The position numbers and the translations under genes are program-made. From Soonwooa buanensis (GTDB lineage: Bacteria > Bacteroidota > Bacteroidia > Flavobacteriales > Weeksellaceae), in NCBI RefSeq assembly GCF_900167905.1, contig NZ_FUYZ01000001.1, positions 558,001-622,000 of the forward strand: a stretch of 64,000 bases of DNA, written 5' to 3'. Positions 41,544 through 50,110 of this stretch are shown here, piece by piece. Position 1 is the stretch's first letter; every line of letters starts with the position of its first letter. A model generated the notes under the pieces. The model was not told where the DNA came from and searched no databases. It saw only the letters and a program-made list of their open reading frames with translations.

Positions 41544-42593
41544 ATGGCAACAAAACAACTTACAAAAAGAGAAAAAAGAATCAACAAAAGTATCTCGCTT
41601 CTGGCTTGGATTCTCATAATTGCGGGCGTTGTAGGAATGCTGAGCTTTTACCTTTTTAGTCGAAAAAATGTGACGACCAACGATGCACAAATTGAGCAAT
41701 ATATAACGCCAGTTTCTAGCAAAGTTTCTGGTTTTATCAAGGAAATTAAGTTTAAAGAAAATCAGTTTGTGAAAAAAGGCGACACTTTGTTGATTATTGA
41801 TAATCGTGAGTTTAAAAACCAAGTCAACATTGCAGAAGCCAATCTACAAGCGACAACGGAAACTGTAAAAACCGTGCAAAGTGGCGTGAATACGAAGGAA
41901 AGTGATTCAAAAATTATCGATGCAAAAATTGCTTCTGCGAAAATTGACATTTGGAAAACTGAACAAGATTATAATCGTTACAAAAATCTTCTTGAGCAAA
42001 ATGCCGCAACAGAACAGCAATTCGAAAATATAAAAGCCTCTTACGAACAAGCAAAAGCCAATCTTCTTGCTTTGCAACAACAAAAAAATGCGATAAAAGC
42101 AAGCGCTAACGAGCAACAGACGAGAGTTGCGCCAGTGCAAAGCCAGATTCAGCAAAGTTCGGCAAGTCTTAATAATGCGAAACTTTTTCTTTCTTATACG
42201 GTTGTCACTGCTCCTTACGACGGTTGGGTTGGCAAAAAAACAATTCAGGAAGGTCAATTGATAAAAGAAGGTCAGGCTTTGGTGCAAATTGTTTCTAAAG
42301 AAAAATGGATTATCGCCAATTTTAAAGAAACGCAACTTGGAGAAATCGACCAAAATAAAGAGGTTACGATAACTGCCGACGCATTCCCGAACATTGAATT
42401 TAAAGGAAAAATAGAAAGTATTTCGCCTGCTTCGGGTTCGCAGTTTTCTTTGGTAAAACCTGACAATGCAACTGGAAATTTCGTAAAAATAGAACAACGT
42501 TTTCCCGTAAAAATTATTCTTGAAAACAATCAAAACAACGACAAACTCCTTTCTGGAATGAATGTTTTGGTAAGTGCTAAGAAAAATGAATAG
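41544..42593 (+). CDS. HlyD/EmrA-family membrane fusion protein
   Basis: This 349-residue periplasmic adaptor has one N-terminal membrane helix (about residues 14-36), then a split biotinyl-lipoyl domain (YITPVSSKVSGFIKEIKF and later TVVTAPYDGWVGKKTIQEGQLIKEGQALVQIV), flanking a long coiled coil (SYEQAKANLLALQQQKNAIKA). A beta-barrel domain follows (IIANFKETQLGEIDQNKEVTI). This plan is EmrA/HlyD-like and connects the MFS pump to TolC. Its stop codon TAG at 42591-42593 overlaps the first base of a large heptad element. Confidence 0.94.
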   Translation: MATKQLTKREKRINKSISLLAWILIIAGVVGMLSFYLFSRKNVTTNDAQIEQYITPVSSKVSGFIKEIKFKENQFVKKGDTLLIIDNREFKNQVNIAEANLQATTETVKTVQSGVNTKESDSKIIDAKIASAKIDIWKTEQDYNRYKNLLEQNAATEQQFENIKASYEQAKANLLALQQQKNAIKASANEQQTRVAPVQSQIQQSSASLNNAKLFLSYTVVTAPYDGWVGKKTIQEGQLIKEGQALVQIVSKEKWIIANFKETQLGEIDQNKEVTITADAFPNIEFKGKIESISPASGSQFSLVKPDNATGNFVKIEQRFPVKIILENNQNNDKLLSGMNVLVSAKKNE

Positions 42594-42769
42594 TTGCTGG
42601 TTTATGGTTGATAGTTGTTGGTTTTTGGTTTTTGGCTTTTAGCTTTTAGCTTGAAACCTTAAACATGAAACTTTAAACGATAAACCTAAAAACTTTAAAC
42701 CTAAAAACTCGAAACTTTAAATCCCGAATCTCGCATCTCAAATCTCAAATCTCAAATCTCAAAACATAA
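42593..42769. repeat. Large heptad-period element filling the EmrA-to-MFS gap
   Basis: The whole gap between the two genes reads as 25 heptads with two single-A insertions. Left: GTTGCTG, GTTTATG, GTTGATA, GTTGTTG, GTTTTTG twice, GCTTTTA twice, GCTTGAA. Right: ACCTTAA, ACATGAA, ACTTTAA, ACGATAA, ACCTAAA, ACTTTAA, ACCTAAA, ACTCGAA, ACTTTAA, ATCCCGA, ATCTCGC, ATCTCAA four times (42735-42762) and AACATAA. The left units begin with G and the right with A, with G-TTT facing AAA-C when folded. Confidence 0.88.
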
Positions 42770-42773
42770 ATCC

Positions 42774-44339
42774 TTGTCACACAATACAATATATCATAAA
42801 TGGGTTCCGCAATGGTTGAAACTTCCGTTGCTGATTATGGCGATGTTTCCGCATTTGATGCTGATGTCGTTGTTTCATTCCAACAGCGCGTTTACATCAT
42901 CATTTTTAGATGTAGATTCAGACGATTTGCAATATCTTTTGATGTTGATGTACGGTACAATCGTGGTTACACTTTTGGTTTTACCAAGATTTCTAGCCTA
43001 TTTCAGTGTCAAATATTACATTTTGTTGATGTCATCGGTTTCCATCATTATATTATATGTCGTCTCGGTAACCAACAACTATCACGTGATTTTGGTAATG
43101 CGATTTTTGGAAGGAATTTTTGGGGTTTTGGAAGGTGCTATTTTTTTACCATTAATCACCGCCGAACTAAAAACCAAACACGCGAGAATCGTCGCTTATC
43201 TTTTTCTTTATGCCATAATGTTGACTGGAGGTACGATTACAACAAGTTTACTAAAAACCAGCATCGAAAATTACAACTTTCAACACATGGTTTTAATGAT
43301 AGTTTACTTCCACATTTTTGTGTTGATTGTTGCGTTTTCAATATTTAATACCAACAGATTTTTTGCTAAAATTCCGTTATACCAATTGGACCACGTAAGT
43401 TGTTTTTTACTTTGGTTGAGTTTGCAATCTGGCGCTTATGCCATTATTTATGGGAAAAGATTGATGTGGTTAGAATCTAATCAAATTGTTTTTTGTCTAT
43501 TCCTTTTTATGATTTCGTCGGGTTTATTTATTTTAAAACAGAAATACAGCAAAAGACCGATTTTCCATTTAGAAGTCTTTTCTTACGTCCATATTTTAGT
43601 CGGAATTTTGTTATTTTTTATATTTTATGTTATTCGTGCAGGTCTTAACAATGTGTACAGCATTATGGCAAACGTTTGGAAATGGCCTTGGGAATACATC
43701 AATAATATTCAATATTTCAATGTTGGAGGAACAATTTTGGGTATTTTAATTTCTGGAATTTTGTTGGTACGCGCAGTCTCTTCAAAAACGATTTTCGCTT
43801 CTGGATTTGCAATTTTAGCCATCGATTGTGCTTGGTTTACTTACGTATTTTATCCTGACACAACTTTATGGACAATTGCGCCACCTTTGTTTTTACAAGG
43901 TATTGGACAAGGACTTTTGTTTACGCCACTCGTTATGTACATCATCACGGGACTTCCTCCAAATTTAGTTTCAAATGGCGCTGTAATGGGAACAACGGTT
44001 AGGTTTTGGACGACTGCAATTGGATATTCAATTATGCAAAATGCTATTTTGTATTTAAGTTTAAAACACGCTGATTCTTTGAGTATGAATTTTTCACCAA
44101 CCAACCCTATTTTTAGCACTTTATGGAATAGTAATTTTAACTCAAATCTTAGCAAATTAACTTACAATGACGCTGTCAGCGTAACGATTGGTGGTTTTAA
44201 ATCTAAAATTTCAGCGCAAGCACTTTTGCTTTCAAACATGGAAATCTTCACAATTTTATTCTGGATTGCTCTTGCAACTACAATTATCATTTTGCTTTAT
44301 AAACCTGCAAAAATTGGTGTGAGAAATATTTTTTATTGA
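42774..44339 (+). CDS. MFS efflux transporter (EmrB-like), TTG start
   Basis: This 521-residue inner-membrane protein has about 14 hydrophobic segments and lies directly after TolC and EmrA genes, so it is the likely pump of that tripartite system. The major-facilitator features are weak by eye, for example FLEGIFGVLEGAIFLPLI near residue 113 and GIGQGLLFTPLVMYIITGLP near residue 378. The reading frame has no ATG near its beginning; the first usable start is TTG at 42774, four bases after the heptad element, and the frame stays open back to the stop at 42702. The first ATG in frame (residue 23) would remove part of the first membrane segment, so TTG is preferred, but a start altered by the repeat is possible. 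Confidence 0.85.
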   Translation: MSHNTIYHKWVPQWLKLPLLIMAMFPHLMLMSLFHSNSAFTSSFLDVDSDDLQYLLMLMYGTIVVTLLVLPRFLAYFSVKYYILLMSSVSIIILYVVSVTNNYHVILVMRFLEGIFGVLEGAIFLPLITAELKTKHARIVAYLFLYAIMLTGGTITTSLLKTSIENYNFQHMVLMIVYFHIFVLIVAFSIFNTNRFFAKIPLYQLDHVSCFLLWLSLQSGAYAIIYGKRLMWLESNQIVFCLFLFMISSGLFILKQKYSKRPIFHLEVFSYVHILVGILLFFIFYVIRAGLNNVYSIMANVWKWPWEYINNIQYFNVGGTILGILISGILLVRAVSSKTIFASGFAILAIDCAWFTYVFYPDTTLWTIAPPLFLQGIGQGLLFTPLVMYIITGLPPNLVSNGAVMGTTVRFWTTAIGYSIMQNAILYLSLKHADSLSMNFSPTNPIFSTLWNSNFNSNLSKLTYNDAVSVTIGGFKSKISAQALLLSNMEIFTILFWIALATTIIILLYKPAKIGVRNIFY

Positions 44340-44341
44340 AA

Positions 44342-45007
44342 TTAAAATTTCTTCGTTTTAAATGAAAAGGAGGTTATTCCACCTTTATAATCTTTCAATT
44401 TATCTTGAATATAAAACTCAAACCAAATCCAAAGCGAGAAATAAACAATCCAAAAATACATTACAGTTTGCGGTTTATCAACGAGCATTCCACCAGTTTT
44501 GGCATTTTGCCATCTAAAACCTGATGTATTAAGATAAACTTCTGTCAATCCAAATTGCGGAATCCACTTTTCCAAAACTGCCATGCTGATTCCCGCAATT
44601 AAAAAGAAAATAGCACCTGCAATCGAATAAGCAATATTTCTAATGAAAAACAAAGGATTACTTCCTGCAAAACCAGCACGCATTCGGTTCATAACAATCA
44701 GCAAATAAAAGTAAAAATAATAGTTGTTATGAAAAGATTTTGCCAAGCCATAAATGATAAACCCATACAGTAAAGCAATAAGAATGAATTTTTTACTTCT
44801 TGCAAAAACTGACAGAAAAACGCCAGAATGAATCATTAGAAACTCCACAACAAAAAGCTGAATTCCATTGGTAATAAAAGTTGCATCACCTTGACCAGGA
44901 ACTAGCCACACTTTTATGTAAAAAAATAAGGATAAAAAATAATTTAGAATTTGTAAATTCTCAAACTTTAAATCATATTTCTGTAAAAACTGACTTAGCT
45001 TCTCCAT
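44342..45007 (-). CDS. Integral membrane protein of unknown function
   Basis: This 221-residue protein has about six hydrophobic segments (for example LQILNYFLSLFFYIKVWLV, FVVEFLMIHSGVFLSVFA, ILIALLYGFIIYGLA and VMYFWIVYFSLWIWFEFYI). No family is recognised. Its ATG overlaps the stop codon of the upstream short-chain dehydrogenase (TAATG), so translation is coupled and a joint role is likely, possibly in lipid or aldehyde metabolism. It converges on the MFS gene with two bases between the stop codons. Confidence 0.72.
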   Translation of the reverse strand: MEKLSQFLQKYDLKFENLQILNYFLSLFFYIKVWLVPGQGDATFITNGIQLFVVEFLMIHSGVFLSVFARSKKFILIALLYGFIIYGLAKSFHNNYYFYFYLLIVMNRMRAGFAGSNPLFFIRNIAYSIAGAIFFLIAGISMAVLEKWIPQFGLTEVYLNTSGFRWQNAKTGGMLVDKPQTVMYFWIVYFSLWIWFEFYIQDKLKDYKGGITSFSFKTKKF

Positions 45008-45813
45008 TAGTTTCTTCCTTTAAAATCTTTCATCGTATCATAAATCCCGAAAACATTGCGCATTGTCCAATCAAAGATGGCTAAAGGCAAAATCCCTTGA
45101 CTTAGTCGGATAAACCAATACGGAAGCGGCATTGCCAACATTTTGGTTTGCTTTTCGATGGCACGAATAATTTTTTCTGAAGTTTTTTCTGGGTCAAGAA
45201 TCGGCAAAAGTTTGGATTTTACGCCATCAAACATTCCTGTATTAATGTAGAAAGGCATAATGGTTGTCACAGAAATATTCTTTTTCAGTTCTTCCATTTC
45301 TAGTCGAAGACTGTCGCTCCAGCCAACTGCTGCCCATTTAGAAGCCGCGTAAACAGACATTTTCGGATTTGAAATTAGGCCTGCCGATGAACAAATATTA
45401 CAAATAGAACCCGAATTATTTCGCATCATTTCGGGAAGAAATTCTAAAGTAATATGCATAATTGCATCGGCATTTATCGCCATCGATTTAGAAATATTCT
45501 CATGCGAATGTTCGTGAAAATATTTTCCAACAACAATTCCAGCATTATTGATTAGCACGTCGATTGCACCAACATTTTCTTTGGTTTTAGAAGAAATTTC
45601 AATCAAATTTTCAACATTAGAAACATCAACTTTATAACCAATAATATTTCCTTTTAAAGAAGAAAATTCTTGTTTCACCGCTTCAATTCCAACTTCGTTG
45701 ATGTCCCAAATTATCAAAGTTTTAGCACCTCTTTCGAGGACTTTTCTACCCATAATTTTTCCAATACCCGAAGCGCCACCCGTTATTAAAACCGTTTTCC
45801 CATTGAAGTTCAT
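45007..45813 (-). CDS. Short-chain dehydrogenase/reductase
   Basis: This 268-residue enzyme has the Rossmann cofactor motif TGGASGIGK at about residue 11, the structural NNAG at about residue 87 and the catalytic YAASK with upstream Ser (CSSAGLISNPKMSVYAASK) around residues 140-157. The C-terminal part (MPLPYWFIRLSQGILPLAIFDWTM) is hydrophobic and could associate with membranes, as in the SDR-type lipid reductases. The acidic residue DINEVG after the second strand suggests NAD(H) preference. It lies upstream of and overlaps the membrane protein gene and diverges from the aldehyde dehydrogenase gene. Confidence 0.93.
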   Translation of the reverse strand: MNFNGKTVLITGGASGIGKIMGRKVLERGAKTLIIWDINEVGIEAVKQEFSSLKGNIIGYKVDVSNVENLIEISSKTKENVGAIDVLINNAGIVVGKYFHEHSHENISKSMAINADAIMHITLEFLPEMMRNNSGSICNICSSAGLISNPKMSVYAASKWAAVGWSDSLRLEMEELKKNISVTTIMPFYINTGMFDGVKSKLLPILDPEKTSEKIIRAIEKQTKMLAMPLPYWFIRLSQGILPLAIFDWTMRNVFGIYDTMKDFKGRN

Positions 45814-45904
45814 AAAGTGAATTCTATTTTCAATAAATATAATTAAAACCTACAAAAAGCAAGTCTTATTTCCTTATTTTTATATTCGAAAAATATCAGT
45901 TAAA

Positions 45905-47266
45905 ATGTCCATCCAAAATATTCTAGAAAAGCAACGTGAGTTTTTTAATAGTCAAGCCACCAAAAGTTTAGACTTTAGAAAAACACAATTACAAAAGCTG
46001 AAACAAGTTATTTCTGCTAACGAGAATCTTTTCTACGAAGCTATTCACAAAGATTTTGGAAAATCACAGTTCGATACTTACACAACCGAATTATCGATTA
46101 TTTATGGTGAAATCAACTATTATTTGAAGAATTTAAAAAGTTTGATGAAACCGAAATCGGTAAAAACAAACTTGCCGAATCTTCCAGGTTCTTCTAAAAT
46201 TTACCAAGACCCTTTGGGTTGCAGTTTGGTGATTGGCGCGTGGAATTATCCTTATCAACTTTCGATTTGTCCGATGATTTCTGCGATTGCTGCAGGAAAT
46301 ACTTGTATTCTGAAACCGAGCGAAGTTGCAGAAAATACCATGAAATTGATGGTAGATTTATTCAATAAAAATTTTGATGAGCGAGTTTTTCACGTAGAAA
46401 CAGGCGGCGTTGCAGAAACTACCGAACTTTTAAAATTAAAATTTGACAAGATATTTTTCACAGGAAGTCCGCAAGTTGGAAAAATCATTTATGAAGCTGC
46501 GGCAAAAAATCTAACGCCCGTAACTTTGGAATTGGGCGGAAAAAGTCCAGCTTTGGTCACCGAAAACGCGAATTTAGAAATCGCTACAAAACGGATTATT
46601 TGGGGGAAATTTTTAAATGCTGGACAAACTTGTGTTGCACCAGATTATATTTTGGTTGATAAAAAAGTAGCAACCAAGTTTATTGAAATATTAAAAAATC
46701 AAGTTCAGAAAAACGATTATCAACCGAATAGCTCTCACTTTACAAGAATTATCAACGAAAAGCATTTTAATAGACTTCTAAACTTGATTGATGACACAAA
46801 AATAATTTTTGGTAGAAAAACAGATTTAGAAAAGCTTTACATCCAGCCAACACTTTTGTATCCTATAAATTGGAATGATAAAATTATGCAAGAAGAAATT
46901 TTCGGACCGATTCTTCCGATTTTGGTTTATGAAAATTTTGATGAAGCTTTGAATCAAATCCGAAATCACGAAAAACCTTTATCAGCTTATCTTTTCAGTA
47001 ATAATTCAGACGAAATAGAAAAATTCGCCAACCAAATTTCTTTCGGTGGCGGTTGCATCAACGATGTCGTCATGCATTTAACCAATGAAAATCTGCCATT
47101 TGGTGGCGTCGGAAATTCAGGAATTGGAAATTATCACGGAAAATTTGGTTTTGAAGCTTTCACACACCAAAAATCGGTGTTAAAAAGAGCAACTTGGGGA
47201 GAACCTAACATTAAATATCCGCCGTATTCAGACAAAAAATTGAATTGGATAAAGAAATTGATGTGA
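45905..47266 (+). CDS. Aldehyde dehydrogenase (ALDH3-like)
   Basis: This 453-residue enzyme lacks the longer N-terminus of classical ALDHs and resembles the ALDH3 type. Catalytic features are the Asn in WNYPYQLSI (about residue 110), the Glu in TLELGGKSPAL (about residue 207) and the Cys in NAGQTCVAPDYIL (about residue 241), plus EEIFGPILPIL and NLPFGGVGNSGIGNYHG near the C-terminus. ALDH3 enzymes oxidise medium- and long-chain aldehydes. Between an SDR and an oxygenase-like gene, it may take part in fatty aldehyde or lipid oxidation (inference). It ends four bases before the convergent oxygenase gene. Confidence 0.94.
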   Translation: MSIQNILEKQREFFNSQATKSLDFRKTQLQKLKQVISANENLFYEAIHKDFGKSQFDTYTTELSIIYGEINYYLKNLKSLMKPKSVKTNLPNLPGSSKIYQDPLGCSLVIGAWNYPYQLSICPMISAIAAGNTCILKPSEVAENTMKLMVDLFNKNFDERVFHVETGGVAETTELLKLKFDKIFFTGSPQVGKIIYEAAAKNLTPVTLELGGKSPALVTENANLEIATKRIIWGKFLNAGQTCVAPDYILVDKKVATKFIEILKNQVQKNDYQPNSSHFTRIINEKHFNRLLNLIDDTKIIFGRKTDLEKLYIQPTLLYPINWNDKIMQEEIFGPILPILVYENFDEALNQIRNHEKPLSAYLFSNNSDEIEKFANQISFGGGCINDVVMHLTNENLPFGGVGNSGIGNYHGKFGFEAFTHQKSVLKRATWGEPNIKYPPYSDKKLNWIKKLM

Positions 47267-47270
47267 AAAT

Positions 47271-48470
47271 TTAATGATGTTTATTTCGCGGAGCAGTTTT
47301 AAGATAATCATCTAGCACTTTTTCTTGTGCACTTGCGCCAATTTGTATTTGCTTTTCGCGACTAGCAAAACGGAAAAACAATCGATTTCTTAGTTTTAAA
47401 AACTTTGCAAACGCAAAAGGAAACTTAACCTCTTCAATTCCGAGGCGCTTGTTAGTCTCGTCATCCAACAAAAACCAATTAAGTCCGACGTGCAAATAAC
47501 GCAAATTTCTCCTTTGGAACTGATATTTTAGTGTTGGTGTTTCTAGATTTTCATCCAACAAAGATTTTGCTAAATGCTTAGAATCCTCATCAGAAGCTGG
47601 TTGGGTTGCCGTCCACATATAGAAAAATTCCGTAGCTTCTTTTTTGTCATTTGGTAAAATATCATCAGGAATCCCGATGAGATAACCAATGTACTTCCAA
47701 AGATGAAATAAGCCAGCTTCATCTTCATCGGTAATTTGTACTTCCAATTTTTGTAATCCGTGCAAAAACATCAACGAAAATCCAATATAAGTCGCCATCA
47801 TATCCCAAGAATTAATCGGAAGTCCCCAATTTTTGGTATCCCAATTTTTGGTTTTTTCTAAAATCATCAAACGAGAATACGAATGAATTAATCGCGTCGT
47901 AATACAGAATCCATAACCTTTTTTATGAACATGTAAAGCATCTTTTCTCGTGACATTTACCCAAAAATTCAGCGTGTCCGCTAATCTTTTGACCGCACCT
48001 TTCTTTAGTGCACCTGTCAAAATAAGCGGTTTGTTAAGATATGCATAATCGTAACCGCCCATTAACACGTAATCGCGAAGAATTATCAACGCATTGAGAC
48101 CAGCAATTTGACACAATTCCGAACCTTTTTCGATAAGATTCCAATCAAGCCAATCAGGAATACTTTCTGTTTGTTTAAATAAAACTTTTAGACTTTCTGC
48201 AATTTCGGGATCATTAAAATCAACACCATTCTCAATGTAATTTTTTATCGTCGATGTTGCGTCCGAAAAGGAAGATTTAAAATAAACATCTTTTACAACC
48301 TGATCGCCAACTTCGTCACATTGATAAAAATATGGCGCAAATTTACCCCAATCTTTGAAAGACAATTCTGCTCCACTCCATTCTTGAAGTAACTTCCCAT
48401 TGCCGTTACTCCAAAAGGTTTTGAAATGTTCTGAATCTTGAAAATTTGGTTTTGCTTGAAAATCTTGCAT
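47271..48470 (-). CDS. DUF2236 oxygenase MpaB-like protein
   Basis: This 399-residue protein has no signal peptide. It has the DUF2236/MpaB-family pattern: an N-terminal region with FYQCDEVGDQVV, the helix DYVLMGGYDYAYLNKPL, the putative heme-ligand region HVHKKGYGFCITTRLIHSYSR around residue 205, and a NSWDMMATYIGFSLMFL helix with LGIPDDILPNDKKEATEFFY-like C-terminal segment. Members include latex-clearing (Lcp) and MpaB-type oxygenases, which use a b-type heme to attack prenyl chains. Which substrate this one has is unknown. It is convergent with the aldehyde dehydrogenase gene. Confidence 0.82.
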   Translation of the reverse strand: MQDFQAKPNFQDSEHFKTFWSNGNGKLLQEWSGAELSFKDWGKFAPYFYQCDEVGDQVVKDVYFKSSFSDATSTIKNYIENGVDFNDPEIAESLKVLFKQTESIPDWLDWNLIEKGSELCQIAGLNALIILRDYVLMGGYDYAYLNKPLILTGALKKGAVKRLADTLNFWVNVTRKDALHVHKKGYGFCITTRLIHSYSRLMILEKTKNWDTKNWGLPINSWDMMATYIGFSLMFLHGLQKLEVQITDEDEAGLFHLWKYIGYLIGIPDDILPNDKKEATEFFYMWTATQPASDEDSKHLAKSLLDENLETPTLKYQFQRRNLRYLHVGLNWFLLDDETNKRLGIEEVKFPFAFAKFLKLRNRLFFRFASREKQIQIGASAQEKVLDDYLKTAPRNKHH

Positions 48471-48550
48471 AACTTAAAAATACTAATTATCACGTTATCA
48501 AAATTTTAATTCGATATGATTTTAATCTTGATTTTATTTAATTAAACAAA

Positions 48551-48574
48551 AAAGCCAAGAAAAATCTTGGCTTT
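48551..48574 (-). terminator. Terminator of the thioredoxin-like gene
   Basis: AAAGCCAAGA (48551-48560) and TCTTGGCTTT (48565-48574) pair perfectly over ten bases around AAAA, with a T-run on the minus strand. It lies just after the stop codon of the minus-strand gene at 48579. Confidence 0.92.
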
Positions 48575-48578
48575 GTAT

Positions 48579-49133
48579 CTAACTTTTCGGTTTCCAACTT
48601 TCAAAAAACTCTTTGACTTTCTCCAATCCATAACCTTTATCAGCTTCTAAAACTGAGCTATCTTGTACATGAATCATTTTTCCGTTTTTATCTAAAACTA
48701 TGAAAACAGGATAACCGTATTTGTCACCAGGATTTCCGTACGCTGCAAAGACCTTTTCATTTTTATTATCTGGCGAATAATTGAGGTGATAATACAAATA
48801 ATTGTCATCAACAATTGACTTCAACTCAGGTGTTTTCTCAACAAAATCGTTGAACCTCAAACACCAAATACACCAGTTACCACCAGCTTGTAGAATAATA
48901 TTTTTATTTTCTTTCTTTGCAATTGCCACCAAAGCTTTTATATCTTTTGCAGCATCCGCCTTAGGATCGTAAGGTTTTTTGAGACGTGCTTTTTCCTCAT
49001 CCGCAGCTTTCTTTTTTGCTGCTGCATCTTGAGTTACAGCAGCTTTTGCTGTGTCGGTAGTTTGCGCTTTGAAAACTGTGCTTCCTAACAACAACACACC
49101 AACGCCAAGCACTAGACTTTTTACTTTTCGCAT
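48579..49133 (-). CDS. Secreted thioredoxin-like protein
   Basis: This 184-residue protein has a signal peptide (MRKVKSLVLGVGVLLLGSTVFKAQ) and a low-complexity Ala/Lys/Asp linker (residues 25-60). The thioredoxin fold follows, with the redox motif NWCIWCLRF at about residue 86, and YPVFIVLDKNGKMIHV carrying the cis-proline at about residue 142. It is probably periplasmic and reduces or oxidises disulfides; WCxxC with Ile-Trp in the middle resembles DsbE/thioredoxin_7-type domains. Its partner is unknown, since neighbours are unrelated. Confidence 0.88.
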   Translation of the reverse strand: MRKVKSLVLGVGVLLLGSTVFKAQTTDTAKAAVTQDAAAKKKAADEEKARLKKPYDPKADAAKDIKALVAIAKKENKNIILQAGGNWCIWCLRFNDFVEKTPELKSIVDDNYLYYHLNYSPDNKNEKVFAAYGNPGDKYGYPVFIVLDKNGKMIHVQDSSVLEADKGYGLEKVKEFFESWKPKS

Positions 49134-49195
49134 AATTTCAGTATTTTAATCGCTTTACATTTACAAAACTAAAGAATAAATCGATAGCTTTTCCT

Positions 49196-49203
49196 TAACT
49201 TTG
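49196..49203 (+). promoter_or_regulatory. -7 promoter element TAACTTTG
   Basis: TAACTTTG is a full -7 match ending 22 bases before the TTG start at 49226. A -33 TTG is not found at the expected spacing. It would drive the acyltransferase and GT2 genes. Confidence 0.45.
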
Positions 49204-49225
49204 TCGTTATTCTTTTTTACAAATT

Positions 49226-50110
49226 TTGAACCAAATATTATTCAGCATATTATTATTGTTATCAAAACTGCCTTTACGGGTTTTGTATGCTTTTTCGGAT
49301 GTGATGTCATTTCTCAATTATCACATCGTTGGCTACAGAAAACAGGTCGTTTATGACAATCTAAAAAATTCTTTTCCAGATAAAACGCATGACGAATTGG
49401 TGAGCATTCAAAAACAGTTTTTCATCAATTTCTGTGATTATATTGTGGAAATGTTAAAAGCATTTACTATTTCTGAAACCGAGCTAAAAGTTCGCGTTCA
49501 GCATCTTAACCGCGATTTGTTTTCAGAAATACAAGCCGAAGGCAAGAATATTATTTTACTCTCTGGACACGTTTTCAACTGGGAATGGTTCAATGCTTTG
49601 GCGACAATGGTTCCACAAGAAAATTGTCATCCCGTTTATCGAAAAATGAATAGTAAATTTTGGGAAGAGAAAATTAAATTCGTGAGAAATCGTTTTAACA
49701 ACAAATCTCTCGAAGCCAACGAAGTGATTAAACAAATCTTGAAAAGTCCTAACGATGGTAATTCGATTTACATGTTTGTTGCGGATCAAACACCACATTT
49801 CTCGCATGTGACTTATGGTTTAAAATTTCTAAATCAGCCAACACCAGCTTTTATCGGTTATGACCGATTATCTCAAAAATTAAATTTAGCCTTTATCTAT
49901 TGCGATATGAAAAAGGTGAAACGCGGTTTTTATCAAGTTAATTATTACAGAATTTATCCTGATGGTGAAAAATTTGAGCAATATGAAGTGGTGAGAAAAT
50001 TTCATAAATTGTTAGAAAACACCATCCAAAAACGTCCTGATAATTGGCTTTGGTCGCACAGACGTTGGAAATATCAAGATTCTATTAAACAATACGAAGC
50101 AAACCCATGA
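49226..50110 (+). CDS. Lipid A biosynthesis-type acyltransferase (LpxL/HtrB family)
   Basis: This 294-residue protein begins with TTG at 49226, which gives MNQILFSILLLLSKLPLRVL, an N-terminal membrane helix as in this family; no ATG lies closer upstream in frame. Family signatures are IILLSGHVFNWEW at about residue 108 (the catalytic HxxxxE/D), FVADQTPHFSH around residue 185 and LNQPTPAF around residue 203, with NWLWSHRRWK near the C-terminus. LpxL/HtrB-type enzymes add a secondary acyl chain to lipid A at the inner membrane. It overlaps the following glycosyltransferase gene by four bases. Confidence 0.92.
   Translation: MNQILFSILLLLSKLPLRVLYAFSDVMSFLNYHIVGYRKQVVYDNLKNSFPDKTHDELVSIQKQFFINFCDYIVEMLKAFTISETELKVRVQHLNRDLFSEIQAEGKNIILLSGHVFNWEWFNALATMVPQENCHPVYRKMNSKFWEEKIKFVRNRFNNKSLEANEVIKQILKSPNDGNSIYMFVADQTPHFSHVTYGLKFLNQPTPAFIGYDRLSQKLNLAFIYCDMKKVKRGFYQVNYYRIYPDGEKFEQYEVVRKFHKLLENTIQKRPDNWLWSHRRWKYQDSIKQYEANP

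Noticed and set aside
41907-42533. A 208-codon frame antisense to the EmrA-like gene
   Set aside because: It lies fully inside the real gene, is rich in Phe, Leu, Arg and Cys as AT-rich antisense frames are, and shows no known motif.
42800-43348. A 182-codon frame overlapping the start of the MFS gene
   Set aside because: It is in another frame of the same strand, rich in Phe, Arg, His and Tyr, and lacks membrane segments; the MFS frame has clear membrane segments through the same bases.
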